11,687 nt of DNA. Source: Natronohydrobacter sp. (GTDB lineage Bacteria; Pseudomonadota; Alphaproteobacteria; Rhodobacterales; Rhodobacteraceae). The position numbers and the translations under genes are program-made. This document shows positions 1 through 6,699 of the stretch, in pieces. The stretch's first letter is position 1. Each line of letters opens with the position of its first letter. The stretch covers positions 1 to 11,687 of the forward strand of contig SKGU01000232.1 of assembly GCA_007117255.1 (NCBI GenBank), written 5' to 3'. The notes beneath the pieces were generated by a model. The model did not search any database. It was not told the origin of the DNA and was given only the letters and a program-made list of their open reading frames with translations.

Positions 1-13
1 AAGGGGATCGGCT

Positions 14-59
14 CAGAAATTCATTGACGTTTTGCTGATAAATTGTCAATGAATTTCTG
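14..59. promoter_or_regulatory. Perfect 15-bp inverted repeat upstream of the MarR-type regulator
   Basis: The arms CAGAAATTCATTGAC (14-28) and GTCAATGAATTTCTG (45-59) are exact reverse complements separated by 16 bases. The right arm ends 36 bases before the likely ATG at 96. The repeat is AT-rich and has no T-tract after it, so it does not look like an intrinsic terminator. Its place just before a winged-helix regulator gene suggests an operator, perhaps autoregulatory, but this is inference. The sequence left of position 1 is unknown, so it could also serve an upstream gene. Confidence 0.6.
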
Positions 60-95
60 GAAAACGCCTGTTCGGCATGATTGCGAGGATCGTTT

Positions 96-629
96 ATGAC
101 CTTTCCAGACCCAGATAGCCGTGCAGATATCGGCCCCGTCGTCAGTTCTTCGCATCTGGCCGCGTCCAGCCTGCCTGCGCTGTCAGAGGTCGAATTCGCC
201 CTGACCATGGCCAACCATTCCTTTCAACGCTGGATGGTGCGGGGCATGACAGCGGCGGGGTTGCCGGGCCTTGCGCCGCTTGACGTGCTGATCCTGCATC
301 TGGTGCAGCATCGTGCGCGCCCCAAATCGCTGGCTGATATCTGCCTTGTGCTGAATATCGAGGACACGCATCTGGCCAATTACGCAATTCGCAAGCTGGA
401 CAGGCAGGGGCTTGTCGCCACAGGGCGTTCGGGCAAGGAAAAGACCATTGCCATTACCGACAAGGGGGCAAAGTTCTGCGCCCGCTATGGCGCGATCCGC
501 GAAGCGCTGGTCTTGCAGGCCGCGCAGCAGCTAGGCCACGACCCGGCAGAATTAAGCCGCATGGCCGCAACCTTGCGTGCGCTGTCAGGGGCATATGATC
601 AGGCCGCGCGGGCCGCTGCGGCCATGTAG
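96..629 (+). CDS. MarR-family winged-helix transcriptional regulator (COG5631-like)
   Basis: The 177-residue product is predicted to be a cytoplasmic DNA-binding regulator. Residues 34-135 read as a MarR-type winged helix. A helical stretch (ALTMANHSFQRWMVRGM) leads into the helix-turn-helix around residues 76-103, and the wing follows at 105-122, ending in ITDKGAKF. The first 30 residues are low in complexity. The ligand and targets are unknown. I chose ATG 96 over an in-frame TTG at 81 because GAGGA (85-89) sits six bases before it. The gene converges on hutG with only 10 bases between stop codons, so a link with histidine degradation is possible, though this repressor role is more likely filled by hutC. 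The perfect inverted repeat at 14-59 suggests autoregulation. The family call is fairly sure; the specific role is unknown. Confidence 0.8.
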   Translation: MTFPDPDSRADIGPVVSSSHLAASSLPALSEVEFALTMANHSFQRWMVRGMTAAGLPGLAPLDVLILHLVQHRARPKSLADICLVLNIEDTHLANYAIRKLDRQGLVATGRSGKEKTIAITDKGAKFCARYGAIREALVLQAAQQLGHDPAELSRMAATLRALSGAYDQAARAAAAM

Positions 630-639
630 GGGCAGGCTG

Positions 640-1461
640 TCAGGCGTCGGTGTCTGGTTTCCACGCGGCCAATTCTGCGAGCATGGGGCCTAGCACAGCC
701 CGCAACCGGGTTGCACGCTCATTGTCCCATGCCCAAGGCGGGCATTCGTGCATATAGGTGGCTTGGGCCAGTTCAAGCTGGACCGCGTGGCGGCCTTGGT
801 CGGGGCGGCCATAGTGGCGCGTGGTCCAGCCGCCAAGGAACCGGCCATTCAGGACATGCGAATATCCCTGCGCCTGCGCGCAATGGCGCAGGGTGATGGC
901 CTCGAGCGCTGGCGCGCAGCTCGTGCCGCGATTGGTGCCGATGTTCAGGTCCGGCAAGCGCCCGTCAAACAGGAACGGGATTTCCGAGCGGATCGAATGG
1001 CAGTCAAACAGCACGACATGACCATGCAGCGCCTGCACGCGGTCCAGTTCAGATGCCAGCGCAGCATGATAGGGGGCGTGCCATTGCGCGCGCCGTGCGG
1101 CGATTTCAGACGCATCGGGCGCATGGCCCCAGATATCGGCCCCGTCGAAATCTGTCAGCGGCACCAGCCCGGTCGTGTTCTGGCCGGGATAAAGGCTTTC
1201 GCCTTCCGGGTCGCGATTGGCGTCGATGACATAGCGGTGGAACTGTGCGGCAACGACAGTCGCATCCGGCAACAACCCGTCATAGAGCTGCGCGATATGC
1301 CAATCTGTATCGGCCAGCCCGCGCCCGGTTTCATTGAGCGCTGCGCGCACTGGTGGCGGCAGGACAGTGCTGCCATGCGGCATCGCCAGCACCAGCGCCG
1401 ATTGCCCTCTCGTGACTGAAACAGCGGGCAAATCTTTTTCCGTTTGGGCAGTGTCATGCAT
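640..1461 (-). CDS. hutG: N-formylglutamate deformylase (N-formylglutamate amidohydrolase)
   Basis: The enzyme hydrolyses N-formyl-L-glutamate to L-glutamate and formate, the last step of the five-step histidine degradation route, in the cytoplasm. The 273-residue product carries the family blocks: MPHGSTVLPP near residue 27, the diagnostic ANRDPEGESLYPGQNTTGL at 81-99, LFDCHSIRSEIP at 151-162 and GGWTTRHYG at 210-218, followed by QLELAQATYM. These histidine and acidic residues are the expected metal and substrate ligands. I chose ATG 1461 (MHDTAQ) because an upstream in-frame start at 1539 would run back through the promoter and into hutF. Only a weak purine run (GGAAA) precedes it. It is transcribed divergently from hutF from a promoter that overlaps a palindromic operator candidate, so it is probably repressed by HutC and induced by urocanate. 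Confidence 0.92.
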   Translation of the reverse strand: MHDTAQTEKDLPAVSVTRGQSALVLAMPHGSTVLPPPVRAALNETGRGLADTDWHIAQLYDGLLPDATVVAAQFHRYVIDANRDPEGESLYPGQNTTGLVPLTDFDGADIWGHAPDASEIAARRAQWHAPYHAALASELDRVQALHGHVVLFDCHSIRSEIPFLFDGRLPDLNIGTNRGTSCAPALEAITLRHCAQAQGYSHVLNGRFLGGWTTRHYGRPDQGRHAVQLELAQATYMHECPPWAWDNERATRLRAVLGPMLAELAAWKPDTDA

Positions 1462-1468
1462 TTTGATG

Positions 1469-1512
1469 TTTCCAGGCCGCGTTCTTTGTGTAATATTATG
1501 CTTAAACATAAT
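1469..1512 (+). promoter_or_regulatory. Possible hutF promoter elements (two alternatives)
   Basis: Two weak arrangements are visible. The first is TTTCCA (1469-1474), 16 bases, then TAATAT (1491-1496), which would give a leader of about 20 bases. The second is CATAAT (1507-1512) with only a poor -35 (TTGTGT at 1486-1491, 15-base spacing), which would start transcription almost at the hutF ATG. Either would overlap the palindrome at 1493-1514. I cannot choose between them from sequence alone. Confidence 0.3.
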
Positions 1513-1514
1513 AT
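1493..1514. promoter_or_regulatory. Near-perfect 22-bp palindrome between hutG and hutF; candidate HutC operator
   Basis: The arms ATATTATG (1493-1500) and CATAATAT (1507-1514) are exact reverse complements. The six-base centre CTTAAA holds a symmetric TTAA, so 20 of 22 positions are symmetric. It is the only strong palindrome in the 63-base divergent gap and covers the -10 and part of the spacer of the hutG promoter. A GntR-family dimer bound here would block hutG, and probably hutF. HutC binding is inferred from the adjacent hutC gene. The sequence differs from the TGTATATACA core known for Pseudomonas HutC. Confidence 0.6.
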
Positions 1515-1523
1515 GCGTGTCAA
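1495..1523 (-). promoter_or_regulatory. Sigma-70-type promoter of hutG
   Basis: On the minus strand a perfect TTGACA (1523-1518) is followed by a 17-base spacer (1517-1501) and CATAAT (1500-1495), matching 11 of 12 consensus positions. Transcription would start near 1488, leaving about 27 bases of leader before the hutG ATG at 1461. The -35 hexamer ends two bases before the hutF start codon, and the -10 lies inside the palindrome at 1493-1514, so hutG and hutF control regions are interleaved. Confidence 0.65.
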
Positions 1524-1524
1524 C

Positions 1525-2904
1525 ATGAAGGCAAACCAATCGAAAACTCTTTGGGCCAACGCGGCATTACTGCCTGATGGCTGGGCGCAAGATGTTCGCA
1601 TCGACATTGACGCAGCAGGGCTGATTGTGCGGGTGCAGCCTAATCAGCCACGCGGCGGGCACAGTGTCGGTGTGATCCTGCCTGCACCGAATAACCTTCA
1701 CAGCCATGCCTTTCAGCGCGCCATGGCCGGCATGTCAGAGGCGCGCGGCCCTGATCCGCGTGACACCTTCTGGACGTGGCGCAGGCTGATGTTCCGTTTC
1801 CTCGATCACCTGACGCCAGAGGATTGTCAGGCGATTGCCGCCATGGCGCAGATGGAATCTCTGGAGGCTGGTTTCGCTGCGATGACGGAATTCCACTATT
1901 TGCACCACCAACCCGGCGGTGTTTCTTATGAAAATCCGGCCGAAATGGCTGCCCGCATTGTCGCGGCGGCGCAGGATAGTGGCATCGGCTTGACGCTTCT
2001 GCCCGTGCTTTACAGATATGGCGGCTGCGACCGGCGTGAACTGGCCCCCGGACAGAGCCGTTTCGGCTCGACCCCGGACCAGTTCGCTGATTTGCTTGAG
2101 CGTGCCGGTGCAGCGCTTTCAGAACTTGGCGTAGATGCAACACTGGGTGTGGCGCCACATTCCTTGCGTGCTGTGCAGCCCGATGATCTGCGCCACTGCA
2201 TCGCGCTTGCGGAGGGGCGCGTCTTGCACATGCATCTTGCCGAGCAAGAGGCCGAGGTCGCAGAGGTCGAAGCCAGTCTTGGCGCGCGCCCGGTGGAGTG
2301 GCTTCTGGCAAACGCTGATATTTCCTCGCAATGGTGTCTGATCCATTGCACTCAGATGCAGCCACACGAGACCACCGGACTTGCGGCAACAGGCGCTATT
2401 GCAGGGTTGTGCCCGGTGACAGAGGCCAGTCTTGGGGACGGCATCTTTGATGGTCCGCGTTTCTTTTCTGCCGGGGGTGCGTTCGGCATTGGTAGCGATT
2501 CGAATATCCGCATTTCGGTCATCGAGGAGTTGCGCGCACTCGAATATTCCCAACGTCTGCGCGAGAAGGGCAGGGCGGTTCTTGCAACACCAGATCATTC
2601 GACAGGCCGTGTGTTGTGGCAGGGCGCATGTCGCGGCGGCGCTCAGGCGGGGGGGCGGGCGTCCGGGAAAATCGCGGTCGGGCTTTGGGCTGATCTTGTT
2701 GCACTTGATCATACGCATCCAGATCTTGCTGTCTGCAAGGGGGATATGGTCCTTGATACCCTTATTTTCGCAACTGATCATTCCGCGATATCCGAGGTCT
2801 GGTCCGCCGGTCGGCATCTGGTTACAGGCGGCAGGCATATTCGCCGCGACGAAATACTGGACAACTACCGGCGCAGCTTGCAACGGTTGAGGGCGCTGGT
2901 GTGA
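1525..2904 (+). CDS. hutF: N-formimino-L-glutamate deiminase
   Basis: The enzyme converts formimino-L-glutamate to N-formyl-L-glutamate and ammonia, feeding HutG. It is a cytoplasmic metal-dependent amidohydrolase. The 459-residue product has the usual length for HutF and keeps the family landmarks. NLHSHAFQRAMAGM at 57-70 supplies the HxH metal motif (H59, H61). These are followed by TEFHYLHH (121-128), HMHLAEQ (235-241), IHCTQM (273-278) and the metal aspartate in GIGSDSNIRISV (D325). The C-terminal part returns to the composite beta domain (GLWADLVALD). ATG 1525 (MKANQ) was chosen because earlier in-frame starts lie in the promoter and palindrome. No Shine-Dalgarno sequence is visible before it, which is unusual. 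The stop codon overlaps the hutC start (GTGA), so the two are co-transcribed and probably translationally coupled. Confidence 0.93.
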   Translation: MKANQSKTLWANAALLPDGWAQDVRIDIDAAGLIVRVQPNQPRGGHSVGVILPAPNNLHSHAFQRAMAGMSEARGPDPRDTFWTWRRLMFRFLDHLTPEDCQAIAAMAQMESLEAGFAAMTEFHYLHHQPGGVSYENPAEMAARIVAAAQDSGIGLTLLPVLYRYGGCDRRELAPGQSRFGSTPDQFADLLERAGAALSELGVDATLGVAPHSLRAVQPDDLRHCIALAEGRVLHMHLAEQEAEVAEVEASLGARPVEWLLANADISSQWCLIHCTQMQPHETTGLAATGAIAGLCPVTEASLGDGIFDGPRFFSAGGAFGIGSDSNIRISVIEELRALEYSQRLREKGRAVLATPDHSTGRVLWQGACRGGAQAGGRASGKIAVGLWADLVALDHTHPDLAVCKGDMVLDTLIFATDHSAISEVWSAGRHLVTGGRHIRRDEILDNYRRSLQRLRALV

Positions 2905-3605
2905 CCAAGGACGATGCTGTCACTGACTGGAAAGCAATCCGGCGCGACGTGCTGGCCAATATCCAGTCGGGCCAATGGCAGCCAGGATCAAAAATCCCTC
3001 GCGAAATAGAATTGGCGGAACGCTATGGCAGCACGCGCTCGACCGTGGGGCGCGCGCTGCGCGATCTGGCAGATGCGGGTTTTCTGGATCGTAAGCGCAA
3101 AGGCGGCACAACAGTCGCCGCAAATCCAATGCGTAAGGCTCCACTGGACGTTCCGATCCTGCGCGATGCAATCACCAAGGCGGGGCATCGGCCGGGCTAC
3201 AGGTTGCTCCATGCCAAGCTGCAATGCGCACCTGCAGATATTTCCGCCGCACTTGCACAACCGCCTGGGGTAAAGCTTTTGTATATCAGGGCGCTCTATT
3301 TCGCTGACGATCGCCCTCATCAGCTTGAGCTTCGCTGGCTTGTTCCAGAAATGATACGCGGGCTTGGCCCGGACCATTGGGCGACATCGCCGGTGGATGA
3401 ATGGCTGTTGTGCAATGCGCCGCTGACACGCGCACAGATCGAGATCGAATCCATCGCGCTGAGCGATGCGCTGGCACGACTTTTTGAGCAGCCATCCGGC
3501 AGTCCCAGTTTGCTGATCACGCGGGTGAGCTGGAAAGATGCGGCGCCACTGGGTGTCTTGCGGCTCTATCATGCGCCGGGCCATCGGTTACGCACCGCTA
3601 TATGA
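2901..3605 (+). CDS. hutC: Histidine utilization repressor, GntR family with UTRA domain
   Basis: This cytoplasmic repressor of hut genes is, in the known family, released from DNA by urocanate. The 234-residue product has a GntR-type winged helix at about residues 7-75: the IQSGQWQPGSKIPREIELAERYGSTRSTV block, then RALRDLADAGFLDRKRKGGTTVA. A UTRA effector domain covers about 95-230 and includes the YIRALYFADDRPHQLELRWL strand region. The start is GTG 2901, within the GTGA overlap with hutF; an ATG start would cut into the DNA-binding domain. Its place directly behind hutF supports the HutC call over other UTRA regulators. The best target in view is the palindrome at 1493-1514, which would make hutC autoregulated through the hutF transcript. 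Some UTRA proteins in this subfamily sense other ligands. Confidence 0.88.
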   Translation: MTKDDAVTDWKAIRRDVLANIQSGQWQPGSKIPREIELAERYGSTRSTVGRALRDLADAGFLDRKRKGGTTVAANPMRKAPLDVPILRDAITKAGHRPGYRLLHAKLQCAPADISAALAQPPGVKLLYIRALYFADDRPHQLELRWLVPEMIRGLGPDHWATSPVDEWLLCNAPLTRAQIEIESIALSDALARLFEQPSGSPSLLITRVSWKDAAPLGVLRLYHAPGHRLRTAI

Positions 3606-3926
3606 TCGTGCATAGGGCGAATGAGGCATGCGCAGCAGAGGTAAGCTCTGGCTTCCCGCTTGTGACCGGCGCGTGAGGGACGCATGCCAGCGCCATATCA
3701 ATAGGTTATATGCGCAGATCTGTACGCAGTTATCCCCTGCGGATATGGTCGGCAGGGCAGTTGGCGCGGGATGCCCCTCAACTGATGTAGCGTCTGATGA
3801 ACAGCCGTGAATTTGCGCCAATGGGTCAGAATCCGCCGACACAAGGATGTGAACACCGAACCTACTGGGATCACCGGCGCTGGCAGCGTAGAGCGCCAGC
3901 CGACAAGAACAATCCCGGAGTTTCAT
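3606..3926. other. 321-base gap between hutC and the DUF882 gene, no gene recognised
   Basis: No convincing coding sequence is present. An open frame from 3807 runs into the next gene but has no ribosome site and lies before the Tat signal. Small inverted repeats are visible: CAGAG/CTCTG (3636-3640, 3646-3650), CGCAG/CTGCG (3725-3729, 3737-3741), and two mutually exclusive pairings near the end, GGCGCT/AGCGCC (3876-3881, 3892-3897) and GCTGGC/GCCAGC (3879-3884, 3895-3900). None is followed by a T-run, so I do not call a terminator. No good -35/-10 pair was found. GGAG at 3917-3920 is the ribosome site of the next gene. Confidence 0.5.
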
Positions 3927-4484
3927 ATGCGGACCCATGCTCAGACATCCGCACTTAACAGGCGCGCTTTCCTCTTCGGTGCCTCAGCCGCCTTCGGCAG
4001 TCTAGGAGCGGCACCTGCTGCCGCGCTTCCTTTCCTGCGCCGTGCGCAGCAGCCCGAACCTGCCGCGACACGCAGTCTGCTTATGGTCAATCAGCAGACT
4101 GATGAGGTGTTCCATGAAGTCTATTTCAACGGCCAGATCTACGAATTGGACGCACTTGAAAAGTTTGCGCATTTTGCCCGTGATCTGCGTACGGGCGACA
4201 CAGGCCACATGGACCCGCAACTTCTCGATCTGGCCTTTGCCATCCAGCAGCGTGCTGGAGCTGACGAGCCATTGATCCTGACCCACGGTTTTCGGTCCCC
4301 CAAGCGCAATGTGCGCGGTGGTGCTTCAAATTCACATCACTTCCATGGCGAGGCTCTGGACATCACTCATCACAGGCTGGGCGCGCGCGGTCTGCACGAG
4401 GTTGCGGCCTCGGTCGGTCGTGGCGGGCTGGCAAGATACTCGACCTTCATTCACATTGATACTGGCGAAACGCGAACCTGGTGA
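3927..4484 (+). CDS. Tat-exported DUF882 / M15-like murein endopeptidase candidate
   Basis: The 185-residue protein starts with a twin-arginine signal (NRRAFLFGASAAFG, arginines 12-13, hydrophobic stretch to about residue 34), so it is probably exported folded to the periplasm. The mature part is the DUF882 domain, whose characterised relative YcbK/MepK is a zinc peptidoglycan endopeptidase. The metal motif is present: SHHFHGEALDI fits SxHxxGxAxD with H138 and D145, and FIHIDTGETRTW supplies H176. THGFRSPKRN (119-128) is the usual preceding block. I chose ATG 3927 because GGAG lies six bases upstream and the Tat motif follows at once; the frame is open farther upstream without support. It converges with the OmpA-domain gene. 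Family assignment is firm; the exact bond cleaved is inferred. Confidence 0.85.
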   Translation: MRTHAQTSALNRRAFLFGASAAFGSLGAAPAAALPFLRRAQQPEPAATRSLLMVNQQTDEVFHEVYFNGQIYELDALEKFAHFARDLRTGDTGHMDPQLLDLAFAIQQRAGADEPLILTHGFRSPKRNVRGGASNSHHFHGEALDITHHRLGARGLHEVAASVGRGGLARYSTFIHIDTGETRTW

Positions 4485-4541
4485 GGTCACACTGTCATCA
4501 GGTAGTGTCCGCCACCCGCAGGTTCGGGTTTCCGAAAGGGG

Positions 4542-4563
4542 TATCAAGCGCTGGCGCTTGATA
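4542..4563. terminator. Hairpin between the convergent DUF882 and OmpA-domain genes
   Basis: TATCAAGCG (4542-4550) and CGCTTGATA (4555-4563) form a perfect 9-bp stem with the loop CTGG. It lies 57 bases past the DUF882 stop and 24 bases past the OmpA-domain gene stop (minus strand). The placement fits a shared transcription end or an mRNA-stabilising 3' hairpin. Neither strand shows a proper U-tract after the stem, so classical intrinsic termination is doubtful. Confidence 0.45.
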
Positions 4564-4587
4564 AGCTTGGCAAGCGAGCACCCAGTT

Positions 4588-6699
4588 TCACCGCCACAAG
4601 AGCGGCGTTATCCGACGGATTGCAACTCTGCGATTGCGCACTTCGGACTCCAGTGTCTGTATGCGCAAATACCTTTTCCCATAGCCCTGCACGATCAGGT
4701 TCTCCGGTGGAATGTCGAAGAACTCCGTCAGTGCAAGGGCGACGGATTCTGCGCGCCGGTCAGACAGAGCGAGATTGAATGCAGCCGGTCCCGTCGCATC
4801 GGTATGCCCTTCGATTAAAAACAGCTCACGAGGGTCCTCGGCGACAAGCCGTTCTATCAGGCGACCGACCTGCAACAGTTTCGAAGCTTCTTCTGCGCGC
4901 ACATTGGCGCGATTGGTCTCGAAGGTGATCAGGTCAGGGCTCAGCAGTGGTACCAGTTCACGCACTTCGCGCGTGTCACGGATCTGCCGCAGTGAAAAAC
5001 GGCGATCCAAGGCGCGGGCATCGGCTTCAGCTTCGCGCAGCAGGGCAAGTGCGAGTTCGGGGTCCGAGCGAGAACTGATCCGCAATTCGCGCGTGCGGGG
5101 TGGCGGCAGGGTCGACACATCAATCACTTCGGTCGGGCGCGTATCGTCCAGCAGCAGAACGATCGTGCCATCAGCAAGAACGCGCTCGCGGCGTAAAACG
5201 CGGCCAGTCGCGTCGCGAATCGTGATTGTTTCGGTGCCATCCTGGCGTATCCAGCGCGTCCGGGTCGAGCCATCGTCATACCGTTCGATGCGGCGCGTCG
5301 AGCCATCTTGCAGCAGGATCGCATCGTCGTCGCGCCACAGGCCAAGAGAGCCGTCCCCCTGATCAACCACCACACGCTCGTCAGAGCGCGCGACCACGCG
5401 GTTTTGATTTACGATCATGCCGACGGCCAAGGCCCCCAGTGCAGCCAGCCCTGCGCGCTCAAGGTCGCGGCGGTCCTGTGCGCGGCGGTCTGATCTGGCC
5501 TGCGTGTCGGCATCCACATCCAGCGTGAGCCGCGAGAGGAAATCGTCTCGGCTTGTACGCACCTGTTCGCGGGTAATCTGTTCCTCGATCACATCATCAC
5601 TGTCAGGAAGTGCGCGGTCCTCTTCGGCGTCATCTGCCTGGCGTGCTGCGATCGGGCGAGAGTCAGCGTCTTCCTCCGCAGTCTCTGGATCCGCTGAAAT
5701 GCCAAGCGCGGCACCAAGCACACCGATCGCGGAACTCACATCTGGTGATTGCATCAACTGATCGATGGCAGCCTGCTGCGCCGCATCCAATTCACGCGGC
5801 ACGTCAATAGGGGCTACGATCTCTTCCTCCGGAACATCTTCGACAATCAGTTCCGGTGCTTCGTCAGCCATCGCCTCGGCTTCGCGGATCATGGTTTGGC
5901 GTTCTTCTTCAAGGGCGCGTTCCATGTCAATTTCTTCGGCCAGATCTGCCGCCATTTCATCTTGTAGTTGCGGCGCGTCCTCGCTGGTTCCGGCAGGCAC
6001 CTCGGCTTCTTCGGTGCGCATCATGTCTTCCAGCGCACGGCCCAGATCTTCCAGCGTCGTACTTGGCTGATCAGGAACAGCGTCTGCTCCAGTTTCAGAT
6101 GCGATGTCGTTTTCTGCTGCCTCTGTTACGGCAGTATCGTGCTCTGGTGTTGCTTCGGGGGCTGGCGTATCTTCTGATCCGATCAGGTCTTGTAGCTGCG
6201 AAGCGACCGCTTCTCCCAAAGAGATGTCTTGCTCAGCTTCGGGCGCGGCGTCTGCGGCTGTTTCGGGTGTATCTGAACCTACAGGCTCCGCTGCCTGATC
6301 CTGCAGTGCTTCAAGATCCAACTCTTGGCTTGAACCGTCGTCCAAGGTTGCGCTTTCGGGAGGTTCATCCGCCTCCAGCATCTCAAGCGTTTCATTCAAT
6401 TCGGCAAGAACCTGCTGTGTCCGGTCTTGCGCCGCAGGATCATCTGACAGTGCGGAGGCGTCAGAGATCAGCAGTTCACAAGCGCCACTATCGACGTCAT
6501 TGGCGCAATCTTCGATTGCGGCACGCAGCGACAGGCAGGTCTCGGCCTCGGCAGGCGAATCGAGGCATTCCTGCATTGCTGGCGTGAACATCTCCATTTC
6601 TTCGGCTGAAAGTTGAGAACCCTGTGCGAGGCTTGAGCCTGCATATAATGACAAACACAAACTAATGGCTGTTGTGGTGTAAAAGCCGGGCTTTGTCAT
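4588..6699 (-). CDS. Secreted OmpA-family protein with acidic linker and C-terminal peptidoglycan-binding domain
   Basis: The 703-residue envelope protein has a Sec signal peptide (residues 1 to about 25, ending SSLAQG). A short domain with four cysteines follows (C45, C55, C65, C74), probably two disulfides. Residues 80-380 are a very acidic Ala/Glu/Asp-rich stretch, with a coiled-coil-like patch near 250-282. Next come a Gly/Ala hydrophobic segment at 417-430, a beta-rich region with repeated DGS/DGT turns (449, 465, 476, 487, 510), and an OmpA C-terminal domain at about 587-698. That domain keeps GHTDATG (D634) and NLALSDRRAESV (R649), the residues that bind diaminopimelate in relatives. 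GGAG six bases before the ATG supports the start. It probably anchors to peptidoglycan; whether the hydrophobic segment inserts in a membrane is unclear. OmpA family and export are sure, the physiological role unknown. Confidence 0.85.
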   Translation of the reverse strand: MTKPGFYTTTAISLCLSLYAGSSLAQGSQLSAEEMEMFTPAMQECLDSPAEAETCLSLRAAIEDCANDVDSGACELLISDASALSDDPAAQDRTQQVLAELNETLEMLEADEPPESATLDDGSSQELDLEALQDQAAEPVGSDTPETAADAAPEAEQDISLGEAVASQLQDLIGSEDTPAPEATPEHDTAVTEAAENDIASETGADAVPDQPSTTLEDLGRALEDMMRTEEAEVPAGTSEDAPQLQDEMAADLAEEIDMERALEEERQTMIREAEAMADEAPELIVEDVPEEEIVAPIDVPRELDAAQQAAIDQLMQSPDVSSAIGVLGAALGISADPETAEEDADSRPIAARQADDAEEDRALPDSDDVIEEQITREQVRTSRDDFLSRLTLDVDADTQARSDRRAQDRRDLERAGLAALGALAVGMIVNQNRVVARSDERVVVDQGDGSLGLWRDDDAILLQDGSTRRIERYDDGSTRTRWIRQDGTETITIRDATGRVLRRERVLADGTIVLLLDDTRPTEVIDVSTLPPPRTRELRISSRSDPELALALLREAEADARALDRRFSLRQIRDTREVRELVPLLSPDLITFETNRANVRAEEASKLLQVGRLIERLVAEDPRELFLIEGHTDATGPAAFNLALSDRRAESVALALTEFFDIPPENLIVQGYGKRYLRIQTLESEVRNRRVAIRRITPLLWR

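Noticed and set aside
748..1419. Long plus-strand open frame opposite hutG
   Set aside because: Antisense shadow of hutG with no ribosome site and no recognisable family motif, while the minus strand encodes a clear deformylase.
2119..2883. Long minus-strand open frame opposite hutF
   Set aside because: Shadow of hutF; composition is unlike a real protein and all conserved motifs are on the plus strand.
3807..3926. N-terminal extension of the DUF882 gene
   Set aside because: No ribosome site, and it would bury the twin-arginine signal inside the protein; GGAG before 3927 fits better.
5856..6587. 243-codon plus-strand open frame opposite the OmpA-domain gene
   Set aside because: It is the antisense of the acidic low-complexity part, giving Arg/Leu/Pro-rich sequence without motifs or a ribosome site.
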